DNA from: Cyanobacteria bacterium M_surface_10_m1_298
GTDB taxonomy: Bacteria; Cyanobacteriota; Cyanobacteriia; PCC-6307; Cyanobiaceae
Length of the DNA: 36,782 bases
Assembly (NCBI GenBank): GCA_016882485.1
Contig: VGPT01000013.1
Coordinates: forward strand, 1 to 36,782
Direction: 5' to 3'
In this document: piece after piece, positions 13,655 to 20,277 of the stretch
How positions within the stretch are numbered: position 1 is the first letter of the stretch
Layout of the letters: every line of letters starts with the position of its first letter
Position numbers and translations under genes: made by a program
Notes under the pieces: generated by a model
The model's input: the letters and a program-made list of their open reading frames with translations, nothing else
What the model was told of the DNA's origin: nothing
Databases searched by the model: none

Positions 13655-14495
13655 CGGCCCCTTTCAGATCAACGGGCGCTGCATCGACTGCGGCACCTGC
13701 TGGCAGTTCGATCCGCAGCACTTCGCTCCGGGCCCCTCAAGGGCCCTTGTGCAGCATCAGCCCTGTGGACGGCTTGAAACCGAGCGCGCCCTCCTGGCTA
13801 TGCAGGCCTGCCCTGTGGCGGCGATTGAAGCTACGCCTGATTTGCGGCAGCTCACGCCTGTGGATGGCTTCCCCGATCTGGTGTGCGAGCACCCCGCCGC
13901 TCAGGTGCTCTATTGCGGCTGGGCCTCCAAACGCAGCTTCGGGGCCTGCAGCTGGTTAGTGGTGCGCCCGGATGGCAACGTGCTCATCGACGTTCCGCGC
14001 TGGAGTGCCCCGCTGGCACGTCGCATCAAGGCGCTGGGTGGTCTTGCGGCGATTGTTCTCACCCACCGCGATGACGTGTCCGATCACGCCAAATGGGCCC
14101 AGGCCTTTGGCTGTGAGCGTTGGATTCACTCTGCCGACGCTGATGCTGCACCGGAGGCGGAACGGCTCATCGACGGAGACGATGCCATGCGGATCGGCTC
14201 CGATCTCACGCTGATCCCCACTCCGGGTCACACGGCGGGATCTCTGTGCGTTCAGCTCGGTCAGAGCCGCTCAGTGCTCTTCAGTGGGGATCACCTCTGG
14301 TGGAACAGCGAACAGCAGGTGGTCGTGGCGTCACGCACCTATTGCTGGTGGAACTTCCCGGAGCAGATCCGCTCGGTGCGCAAACTTCTGGATCTCGATG
14401 TGGCCTGGTTGCTTCCAGGCCATGGGCATCGCCACCACTTTGAGCCAGGGGAGTGGCGCAGGGCCATCGATCAGACCCTGGCCTGGATCAGCTGA
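13635..14495 (+). CDS. Ferredoxin-like domain fused to a metallo-beta-lactamase-fold hydrolase
   Basis: The 286-residue protein has two parts. Residues 10-65 resemble a single-cluster 4Fe-4S ferredoxin (GRCIDCGTCWQFDP, later MQACPVAAI). The rest is an MBL-fold domain: PTPGHTAGSLC, FSGDHLWW and LPGHGHRH are the usual His/Asp positions. The first motif, normally HxHxDH, reads THRDDVSDH here, so one zinc-binding His is absent and the metal site may be mono-nuclear or iron-bearing. An electron-carrier domain next to an MBL domain suggests a redox reaction, as in flavodiiron or persulfide dioxygenase relatives, but no substrate is indicated. Confidence 0.85.
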   Translation: MDAPSADGPFQINGRCIDCGTCWQFDPQHFAPGPSRALVQHQPCGRLETERALLAMQACPVAAIEATPDLRQLTPVDGFPDLVCEHPAAQVLYCGWASKRSFGACSWLVVRPDGNVLIDVPRWSAPLARRIKALGGLAAIVLTHRDDVSDHAKWAQAFGCERWIHSADADAAPEAERLIDGDDAMRIGSDLTLIPTPGHTAGSLCVQLGQSRSVLFSGDHLWWNSEQQVVVASRTYCWWNFPEQIRSVRKLLDLDVAWLLPGHGHRHHFEPGEWRRAIDQTLAWIS

Positions 14496-14500
14496 TCCGA

Positions 14501-14746
14501 TCAGCCCCTTGGTTTATTGGGTAGGCCCCCATTGCAGAAGTTGGTGGCGAGAGCGGGTCGCTCAGCCTCTGGAATGCTGGGGCTGTTGCGCTTCAGCCAG
14601 GCCATCCCGGCGTTGTAGCACTTGTTCCAGCGGGACGACTCCCCGGCGATCGGGCCGAGGGATAACGCGATCGACACGGAGCTGGCGGTGGCAATCAGCC
14701 CAAGCACCGGAAAGAGGTGCGCATTGATCATGTCCCTGGCTTTCAT
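14501..14746 (-). CDS. Small hypothetical protein with an N-terminal membrane segment (81 aa)
   Basis: From ATG 14746, MKARDMINAHLFPVLGLIATASSVSIALSLGPIAG gives one hydrophobic segment, either a signal anchor or a signal peptide. The remaining part is soluble and has two Cys (NKCYNAG, NFCNGG). Spacing and composition suggest an exported or membrane-tethered protein with a possible disulfide. No family recognised. It converges with the ferredoxin-MBL gene with a 5-base gap. Confidence 0.65.
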   Translation of the reverse strand: MKARDMINAHLFPVLGLIATASSVSIALSLGPIAGESSRWNKCYNAGMAWLKRNSPSIPEAERPALATNFCNGGLPNKPRG

Positions 14747-14814
14747 CGTCGTCTCGGGGCTGACGGAGCGATCGCATCCTGCTGGATTCGCGCTCTGCGG
14801 TCATCCCCCGGCGC

Positions 14815-15111
14815 TCAGTTCAGGCCCTCGCGCACCTTCTTTACCGCTAGCCCGGCTTCAGCGGCCGTCACGCCAGCAAGGGCCAGCAATCCGATCAACC
14901 CCACCAGCTGGTTCTGGGCTTCCGCTGCAGCATCGGCCTTCTGAGCGAGCACTGCTCCCGCCACAAACCAGGAGGTGGCCAGCAGGGAGGTGATCCAATA
15001 GGCCTTCCAGCGGCGTTGGTAGAGGTACCCCGCCCCCAGGCCTGGCACCACGTTCAAGAGCACCGCCACCCAGCCGGCGGAGGCGGCCAGGATCTGTTCG
15101 CGGGTTGGCAT
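14815..15111 (-). CDS. Small membrane protein, TM2-like
   Basis: This 98-residue protein has three hydrophobic segments: ILAASAGWVAVLLNVVPGLGAGYLY, YWITSLLATSWFVAGAVLA and LVGLIGLLALAGVTAAEAGLA. The motif NVVPGLGAGYLYQRRWKAYW resembles the small membrane proteins with TM2 domains often found in cyanobacteria. Function unknown. ATG 15111 lies 34 bases downstream of the yjbQ stop on the same strand, so they may be co-transcribed. Confidence 0.7.
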   Translation of the reverse strand: MPTREQILAASAGWVAVLLNVVPGLGAGYLYQRRWKAYWITSLLATSWFVAGAVLAQKADAAAEAQNQLVGLIGLLALAGVTAAEAGLAVKKVREGLN

Positions 15112-15145
15112 CGGCTTGGGAGCAGCGGCCGTGACCCTAGGCAGT

Positions 15146-15580
15146 TCAGCCCGGTAACCATTGCAGGGCGACCTTGCGCTGACGCGGCCCGTCGAGTTCC
15201 ACCACGATCACGTCTTGGTATTGCCCAAGAACCAGGGCCCCTGCCTGGACGGCCACCGTCACTTGGTTTCCCAGTAACAGCGCCTGCAGGTGGGCATGGG
15301 CGTTCCGCGGTTCATCGGCGGGGATGTTGGGGCGGAGGTCGAGGTCGTTGTGTTTCCACGCTCGATCGGCAGGGGCGACCTCTGAGAGCCATGCCTCGAG
15401 ATCCCGAATCAAGCGCGTCTCCATCTCGTTGATGATCACGGCTGTGGTGGTGTGCTGCCCACTGATCAGAACCGCCCCGTTTTGCCCGCCCCGCTCCGCG
15501 ATGAAGGTCTGCACTGTCTCAGTGATCGGGATGCACTGAAAGGGATGTTGTGTGGTGAGCTCCACTCGTTCAAACGACAT
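15146..15580 (-). CDS. yjbQ: YjbQ family protein (UPF0047)
   Basis: At 144 residues this has full family length. The conserved motifs are GQHTTTAVIINE, NAHAHLQALLLGNQVTV and LGQYQDVIVVELDGPRQRKV. YjbQ proteins are trimers with a His-lined site; a secondary thiamine-phosphate synthase activity has been reported for the family, but the physiological role is not settled. The start is ATG 15580, and the gene is divergent from the next gene (ATG 15592) with only 11 bases between, so the promoters must overlap the coding ends. Confidence 0.9.
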   Translation of the reverse strand: MSFERVELTTQHPFQCIPITETVQTFIAERGGQNGAVLISGQHTTTAVIINEMETRLIRDLEAWLSEVAPADRAWKHNDLDLRPNIPADEPRNAHAHLQALLLGNQVTVAVQAGALVLGQYQDVIVVELDGPRQRKVALQWLPG

Positions 15581-15591
15581 GGCCAGGGCCG

Positions 15592-16143
15592 ATGGCTACG
15601 GTCAGCATGAGTCCTGCAGGAGCCATGGAGCGTTGGCGGTCATGCCCGGCCCTGGCGGAGAAAGAGGACGGCTTCCTCTCTGTTGTTGCCGACTACCTGG
15701 TTGATCTTGAGGCCCTCGATCCTCAGCAGCGCCAGTGTTTGGCTCTGTTCAAGGCGGCCGAGTTGATCAATGCCTTGATCCAGCTGCGGGAGCGCCGGGA
15801 GGCGGAAGATCGCGTAGGCCCGGAGCTGGCCCAGCGTTCTTTTCAGTTGGTGCGGGCCGTGATCCGCAACCGCACACTCCCCTATGCCGGAAGCCAGAGC
15901 CACTGCCTGAGGGATCCGCAACTGACGGCCTTGATCGATGAAGGTTGTCGCCTGTTCCATCTCGGCAAATCCGACAAAGACCTCTACCAACGCGCCCTGG
16001 CACTCTCTGCCGCCCAGTGCATTGCCTTGCAGGATGAACTGGGTCCTGCACTGGACCAGTACCTCCAGGGCTGTCGGTTGGCGCTGCCTGCGTCACTGCT
16101 GGCCTCGGTGCGCAGCAGCTTCATCGACGCCTACCGCGTCTAG
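15592..16143 (+). CDS. Hypothetical helical protein (183 aa)
   Basis: From ATG 15592 the protein is predicted to be all helical and soluble: LVDLEALDPQQRQCLALFKAAELINALIQLRERREAED, then QLVRAVIRNRTLPYAG, DPQLTALIDEGCRLFHLG and CIALQDELGPALDQYLQGC. I know of no named family. Its stop (TAG at 16141-16143) and that of the convergent C39-like peptidase gene share the same CTAG. No terminator fits between them. Confidence 0.7.
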   Translation: MATVSMSPAGAMERWRSCPALAEKEDGFLSVVADYLVDLEALDPQQRQCLALFKAAELINALIQLRERREAEDRVGPELAQRSFQLVRAVIRNRTLPYAGSQSHCLRDPQLTALIDEGCRLFHLGKSDKDLYQRALALSAAQCIALQDELGPALDQYLQGCRLALPASLLASVRSSFIDAYRV

Positions 16144-16688
16144 AGCCGTATCCACCAGCCGCTTCCCGGGCCATCCACCAGCCAACGGGGCAGGAAGTTC
16201 TGAGCGGAGTAGCGCAGCCCCGCACCCTGGCTTCGGTTGAGGTAGCCCCCTCCCACCAGATTCGCTTCTCCGTTGGGGTCATGCATCAGCAGCGCCCTCG
16301 AGCTGGAATCCCAGCCGATCAACAGGCTCCAGTGGCCTCCTCCAGCTGGGGCGGAAACGGGGCCGTGATGCAACCAGCCCACCGGGCAGGGAATTCCGCT
16401 CTCCAACTGATCGATCAGATCGTTGAGGCTGCCATCGGTTTGAAAGCGGGCCTCGATGCCGAGGCTGCGCAGCGCAGACACCTGGGCGGCGGGATCTGTG
16501 GTGTCGCCATAGCGCTGCACCACGGCGAGATAGCGATCGTCGATCTGCCCGGATCCGCGCAGCGCATCCGGTTTGAGGTAGGCCGCGGCCATGGCGCAGC
16601 TGGAGCTGAAACACATCCGAGTGCCCTGGCCCGTGGCGCTGTCGTTCTGGCTCAGGTAAGGAACAGCAAGCTGAGTAAGCATCGGCAT
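16140..16688 (-). CDS. C39-like papain-fold cysteine peptidase
   Basis: This 182-residue protein follows the peptidase C39-like pattern. VPYLSQNDSATGQGTRMCFSSSCAMAAAYL places the candidate catalytic Cys26, GGGHWSLLIGWD gives His119, and LLMHDPNG supplies Asp137. No signal peptide or ABC transporter domain is attached, so it is a stand-alone cytoplasmic or leaderless enzyme, unlike bacteriocin-processing C39 transporters. Substrate unknown. ATG 16688 or ATG 16682 could be the start. Confidence 0.8.
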   Translation of the reverse strand: MPMLTQLAVPYLSQNDSATGQGTRMCFSSSCAMAAAYLKPDALRGSGQIDDRYLAVVQRYGDTTDPAAQVSALRSLGIEARFQTDGSLNDLIDQLESGIPCPVGWLHHGPVSAPAGGGHWSLLIGWDSSSRALLMHDPNGEANLVGGGYLNRSQGAGLRYSAQNFLPRWLVDGPGSGWWIRL

Positions 16689-16778
16689 CCGTTCGCGCTA
16701 ACCCTGGAGGGTTCCGGGAGGCGGTGCTGATCGATTCAGTTCCGGATCCTGTTCCCTGGTTGACTCCGCGTTTTGGCC

Positions 16779-16970
16779 ATGAGCCCGATCTTTCCGTGCA
16801 AGGGCTGCGGAACGTTCATTGAGCGCTCGACCCAGCACTACCGGCGGGTGAAGGGCCAGGTGCTCTGCTCCACCTGCTCGGATGCCAGACGGGAGGCTGA
16901 GGCCCGCACCCTGCGGCGCAGGCACCCGCTTCGGCGCCTTCTGTTCCGGATCCGGAGCTTCTGGTCTTAA
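16779..16970 (+). CDS. Small zinc-ribbon-like basic protein (63 aa)
   Basis: From ATG 16779, MSPIFPCKGCGTFIERSTQHYRRVKGQVLCSTCSDARREAEA contains two CxxC pairs (CKGC and CSTC) 23 residues apart, a typical zinc-ribbon arrangement. The tail is Arg-rich (TLRRRHPLRRLLFRIRSFW), suggesting nucleic acid binding. A TTG two codons upstream is a less likely start. It begins about 90 bases from the divergent peptidase gene. Confidence 0.7.
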   Translation: MSPIFPCKGCGTFIERSTQHYRRVKGQVLCSTCSDARREAEARTLRRRHPLRRLLFRIRSFWS

Positions 16971-17031
16971 GTGCTGTTGTGGCTTTGCCGTGCCGGCTCG
17001 GAACCCTGAGGCGTTGTCTGTGTTCAACGCG

Positions 17032-17292
17032 ATGGACTCTCGCCGTCTGGTGGTCTGGATCTCAACCGGGATCCTGGCCTTTCAAGGCCTCACCCTCTCC
17101 TTTGATCTGCTGAACTGCACCGCCTTCAGCTGGATTCATCTGCAGCAGGAGGGCCCCCATTCCAGCCATGACCCCAGCTTCTGCATCCGCCCCCAGGGCC
17201 GCATTGATGAGGCGGTCAATCAGGGCCTGAGCATCCTGGCCGGCCTGGCTCTGGGCAGGTCGGTGATTGGAGGGGAGCACCCGGAGCCCTGA
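17032..17292 (+). CDS. Hypothetical protein with an N-terminal hydrophobic segment (86 aa)
   Basis: From ATG 17032 the protein starts MDSRRLVVWISTGILAFQGLTLSFDLLNC, one membrane or signal segment, then a soluble part with two Cys and a second moderately hydrophobic stretch (NQGLSILAGLALGRSVIGG). GTG 17020 is an alternative start. No family recognised. It lies 61 bases after the zinc-ribbon-like gene. Confidence 0.6.
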   Translation: MDSRRLVVWISTGILAFQGLTLSFDLLNCTAFSWIHLQQEGPHSSHDPSFCIRPQGRIDEAVNQGLSILAGLALGRSVIGGEHPEP

Positions 17293-17343
17293 CTGTGCTC
17301 TGGCTCACCCGCCCGGGTTGTTCAGGACGCACACCCAACCGGT

Positions 17344-17361
17344 GTTACGAGGCTTTACAAT
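17344..17361 (+). promoter_or_regulatory. HLR1-like site (putative RpaB binding) upstream of hli
   Basis: GTTACGAG-GC-TTTACAAT at 17344-17361 fits the HLR1 element: two 8-base direct repeats of (G/T)TTACA(T/A)(T/A) separated by two bases. The right half matches at all eight positions and the left at six. HLR1 is bound by the response regulator RpaB and controls light-responsive genes including hli genes in cyanobacteria. The right half also contains TACAAT, which could serve as a -10 hexamer, an arrangement suited to repression in low light. The start codon is 30 bases downstream. Confidence 0.6.
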
Positions 17362-17391
17362 CAGTTCACGTTTCTTCAAGAACGCAGATCC

Positions 17392-17535
17392 ATGGCTGAC
17401 TCCAACTCCCGCTTCGGCTTCGTCAACTTCGCTGAAACCTGGAATGGCCGCCTGGCCATGATGGGCTTCGTGATCGGTCTGGCCACCGAGCTGCTGACCG
17501 GACAGGGCATCCTCGGCCAAATCGGTCTGGGCTGA
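17392..17535 (+). CDS. hli: High-light-inducible protein (one-helix LHC-like)
   Basis: This 47-residue protein has the complete chlorophyll-binding helix of Hli/SCP proteins: FAETWNGRLAMMGFVIGLATELLTGQGILGQIG, with the ExWNGRxAMMG motif. Such proteins sit in the thylakoid membrane, bind chlorophyll and carotenoid as dimers, associate with photosystem II and chlorophyll synthase, and protect against excess light. ATG 17392 is unambiguous. A probable HLR1 site lies upstream and a strong terminator downstream, so this is a stand-alone, light-regulated gene. Confidence 0.95.
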   Translation: MADSNSRFGFVNFAETWNGRLAMMGFVIGLATELLTGQGILGQIGLG

Positions 17536-17562
17536 ACCCTCAGCTGATCGGCCTCGCCGATC

Positions 17563-17597
17563 AAAAGCCCCCCGGAGCACTGCTCCGGGGGGCTTTT
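17563..17597. terminator. Strong bidirectional terminator after hli
   Basis: AAAAGCCCCCCGGAGCA (17563-17579) pairs perfectly with TGCTCCGGGGGGCTTTT (17581-17597), a 17-bp arm with a minimal loop. T runs flank it on both strands, so it can end hli on the plus strand and the hypothetical gene 17619-18326 on the minus strand. Confidence 0.9.
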
Positions 17598-17618
17598 TGC
17601 TGCCCACCGCTGCTGCGA

Positions 17619-18326
17619 TCAGCTCGCGGGCTGCCAATCGGTGGCCGGGGGTTCTTTCTCGCTGTCTTTGAGGGAGGGGAACAGATCCCGGATTGCACTG
17701 CAGAGGCGGCTGCGGGCTTCCAGCCGGAAGGCTTCGGCCGCATCCGCTGAGAGCACGGCATAGCCGTTGTCGCTGTTGCCTTCGCCCCGCAGGGGCTTCC
17801 AGCTGGTTTTCTCGTTGCGCTTCAGCTCTTCAAGCACACCAACGAAGTCAAAGCTGGCCAGGCGTCCGCCGCTGGCCGCTTGGGCCGCCAGTTCCTCCCG
17901 GATCGCCAGCAGTTCCTTGGCCTTGAGGGTGTCGGGCAGGCCCAGCACCGGCTGGTAATAATCGATGGCCCGCAGTTCCTCGCTGATCAGGATCGGCCAG
18001 GCACCCTGCTCCCCGCCGGAGAGGCCCTGCTCGGCGGCACTGCTTTGCATCGCATCGCGATAGAAGCTGAGCCAGCGGTAGTACGACTTGTCCTGAAGGC
18101 GCTTCTTCTCGGCCTTCCCGCTCACGATCTTCGGCAGGGCGGCTTCGGCCTTGCGCAGAAAGACCCGATCTTCCCGCTCCAGGTTGATCGCACCCCAGCG
18201 GTGCCGGTATTCCCAGAGCTCCTCGTATTTGCGGACGTCTTCGGCGCTCCAGCCCAGAACTTTCAGTTCTTCAGCCCGATTGTTCTCGCTCGCTTGCACG
18301 CTTCGATGCTTGGGTTCAAAAGGCAC
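17619..18326 (-). CDS. Hypothetical protein (235 aa), charged and helical
   Basis: The start is GTG 18326 (MPFEPKHRSVQASE). The protein is soluble, rich in charged helices (AEDVRKYEELWEYRHRWGAINLEREDRVFLRKAEAALPKIV) and contains Trp/Tyr-rich parts (DKSYYRWLSFYRDAMQ, AIDYYQPVLGLPDTL). I recognise no domain. Gene length, codon use and the matching terminator at 17563-17597 support a real gene. It is divergent from the cbiX gene with about 65 bases between. Confidence 0.7.
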   Translation of the reverse strand: MPFEPKHRSVQASENNRAEELKVLGWSAEDVRKYEELWEYRHRWGAINLEREDRVFLRKAEAALPKIVSGKAEKKRLQDKSYYRWLSFYRDAMQSSAAEQGLSGGEQGAWPILISEELRAIDYYQPVLGLPDTLKAKELLAIREELAAQAASGGRLASFDFVGVLEELKRNEKTSWKPLRGEGNSDNGYAVLSADAAEAFRLEARSRLCSAIRDLFPSLKDSEKEPPATDWQPAS

Positions 18327-18390
18327 CCTAGGTCTTGACTTCCAGAGCGCAGGGGTTGGACCGATAGGGTCAATTCAGGCAGGCCTTTGT

Positions 18391-19530
18391 ATGAGCGACC
18401 CTTCGATGCAGCTCGACCTTCAATCCGTGGAGGGCGGCCCCATCGGCGTGATGATCTGCGGCCATGGCAGCCGAAACCGCCAGGCGGTCTCCGAGTTCGC
18501 CCAGCTGGCGGAAGGTTTGCGGCGTCAGCTGCCGTCGGTGCCGGTGGAATACGGCTACCTGGAATTTGCTCGCCCGATCCTTCGCGACGGGCTCGACAGC
18601 CTGAGCGCCCAGGGGGTGAAGCGGGTGCTGGCGGTGCCCGGCATGCTCTTCGCCGCGGGGCATGCCAAGAACGACATCCCCTCGGTGCTCAACAGCTACG
18701 CCGCTGAGACCGGCCTGCGCATCGATTACGGCCGAGAGCTGGGGGTGGATCTCAAGATGATCCAGGCCGCAGGCGCCCGGATCCGAGAGGCCCTCGATCA
18801 GGCCAATGCACGATCGGCCGTGCCCCTGGCGGAAACCCTGCTGGTGGTGGTGGGCCGCGGCTCCTCCGATCCCGATGCCAACTCCAATGTCTCGAAGGTG
18901 ACCCGGATGCTGGTGGAGGGCTTTGGCTTCGGCTGGGGCGAAACCGTGTATTCCGGAGTGACCTTCCCCTTGGTGGAGCCCGGCTTGCGCCATGTGGTGC
19001 GCCTGGGCTTCCGCCGGGTGATCGTCTTCCCCTATTTCCTCTTCTCCGGGGTTCTGGTCAGTCGCATCCGCATGCACACCGAGCTGGTGTCGGCTGACCA
19101 TCCAGAGGTGGACTTCGTTGATGCCAGCTACCTCGGGGATCACCCCCTGGTGATCGACACCTTTCGGGAGCGGGTGGAGGAGGTGGTGCGCGGTGAGACC
19201 CAGATGAATTGCTCCCTCTGCAAATACCGCGCCCAGGTGCTCGGTTTTGAAACGGAGGTGGGAGCTCCCCAGCAGAGCCACCACCATCACGTGGAGGGTC
19301 TGATCGAAGGCTGCACCCTCTGCGAGCTCGAGTGCACCGGTGCCTGCCAGCCCGATGGCATCCCGATCCCCCTGGGTCATCACCATCACGACCACAGCCA
19401 CCACCACGACCACGACCACGACCATGCGCACGGGCACACCCATGCGCCTTATCCCCACGCTGAGCACCCCCTCGGACCGAAGACCCTTTACAAACCGCGG
19501 TCCAAATCGGAAGAGAACCCAGGGGAATGA
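18391..19530 (+). CDS. cbiX: Long CbiX-type sirohydrochlorin chelatase with MxCxxC and His-rich tail
   Basis: This 379-residue protein has two CbiX-like halves: MICGHGSRNRQAVSEFAQLA with His25 and LFAAGHAKNDIP with His91, then a second half with VVVGRGSSDPDAN. Chelatases of this kind insert cobalt (or iron) into sirohydrochlorin in B12 or siroheme synthesis. After the catalytic part come MNCSLC (272-277), identical to the MxCxxC Fe-S motif of the long CbiX of Bacillus megaterium, then a HHHH run (297-300), a CxxCxxxCxxxC cluster (308-319) and a His/Asp-rich tail (330-351). The tail should hold metal ions. ATG 18391 is the start. Confidence 0.88.
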   Translation: MSDPSMQLDLQSVEGGPIGVMICGHGSRNRQAVSEFAQLAEGLRRQLPSVPVEYGYLEFARPILRDGLDSLSAQGVKRVLAVPGMLFAAGHAKNDIPSVLNSYAAETGLRIDYGRELGVDLKMIQAAGARIREALDQANARSAVPLAETLLVVVGRGSSDPDANSNVSKVTRMLVEGFGFGWGETVYSGVTFPLVEPGLRHVVRLGFRRVIVFPYFLFSGVLVSRIRMHTELVSADHPEVDFVDASYLGDHPLVIDTFRERVEEVVRGETQMNCSLCKYRAQVLGFETEVGAPQQSHHHHVEGLIEGCTLCELECTGACQPDGIPIPLGHHHHDHSHHHDHDHDHAHGHTHAPYPHAEHPLGPKTLYKPRSKSEENPGE

Positions 19531-19914
19531 GCCCGCTCAGGCGTCTCGGATCCCCCCGAGTCCCGTGAGACTTCTGGCCATCAGGCCTGCTTATCGAAAT
19601 TCGCTTTCCCCAGAGCGACCCTGTTTTCCTCAGCCGACGACCATCTTTTCCACAGCTTGCATGTGCTGCATGCATGCGGTAAGGCGATTTCTGGGGATTG
19701 CGTGGTTTGGCTCAACGCTGACTTGACAGCCGGTTCCGCCTCGCTAGAGGGCGACTTGCGCTCCCTGGTTCCAGGATTGAGATCCCAGTTCCAATAAGGG
19801 GTCTCACCTGATTCTCGGCGGTTGTGACCCTGTTTCAGACCGCTTTGACGGCGGTGGTCGTTTTGTGGCTTGCTGGCCAACGTTGCAGGTGCAAATTTGT
19901 TGGAGCCGGTTCGC
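19531..19914. other. Gene-free region between cbiX and the DUF2811 gene
   Basis: I see no convincing gene in about 380 bases. A TTGACA at 19723-19728 followed 16 bases later by TAGAGG is a weak sigma-70 promoter candidate for the DUF2811 gene, giving a 5' leader of more than 150 bases. The leader contains a small hairpin CCTGG-TT-CCAGG at 19764-19775. A TGCATGCA palindrome lies at 19667-19674. No terminator is apparent after cbiX. Confidence 0.4.
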
Positions 19915-20262
19915 GTGGATGAGTGTGGTGTGGAACAGCAGGTCGTCTCTGAGAGCGCCTCTGTTGCCCCTGAGCAGCTCAGGGATCACCTCAGCCGCTG
20001 CCTCCAGCAGACCGAGCCCCCCTCTGCCCCTGAGACCGTGATCCAGGGCGCGGCGCGCATCAGTCTTGAGGCGGAAGTGCCCGAGGCCTTGTTTGACGGC
20101 ATGAAGCTGTTTCTGCAGAGCCGTCCCGAGTGGGATCAATACCGGGTGATCACCTCTGCGCTGGCCGGCTTCCTGTTCCAGAACGGCTGCAACGACCATT
20201 CCGTGACCCAGCACTACCTCAACGGTCTGTTCATGCAGCCCGGCGAGAGAACCGGGGCCTGA
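19915..20262 (+). CDS. DUF2811 family protein
   Basis: Residues ISLEAEVPEALFDGMKLFLQSRPEWDQYRVITSALAGFLFQNG, then VTQHYLNGLF, match DUF2811, a small cyanobacterial family of unknown function. Typical members are about 70 residues, so the N-terminal 40 residues are extra or the start is farther downstream. I chose GTG 19915; GTG 19930 or a start before ISLEAEV are possible, as no ATG occurs upstream. The helix pattern somewhat resembles ribbon-helix-helix regulators, but this is weak. Confidence 0.75.
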   Translation: MDECGVEQQVVSESASVAPEQLRDHLSRCLQQTEPPSAPETVIQGAARISLEAEVPEALFDGMKLFLQSRPEWDQYRVITSALAGFLFQNGCNDHSVTQHYLNGLFMQPGERTGA

Positions 20263-20277
20263 GCTGAGCCCCCTGCT

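Noticed and set aside
19376-19445. Short tandem repeat of CACCACGACCAC-like units
   Set aside because: It is the in-frame His/Asp-rich tail of CbiX; repetition comes from coding His and Asp runs.
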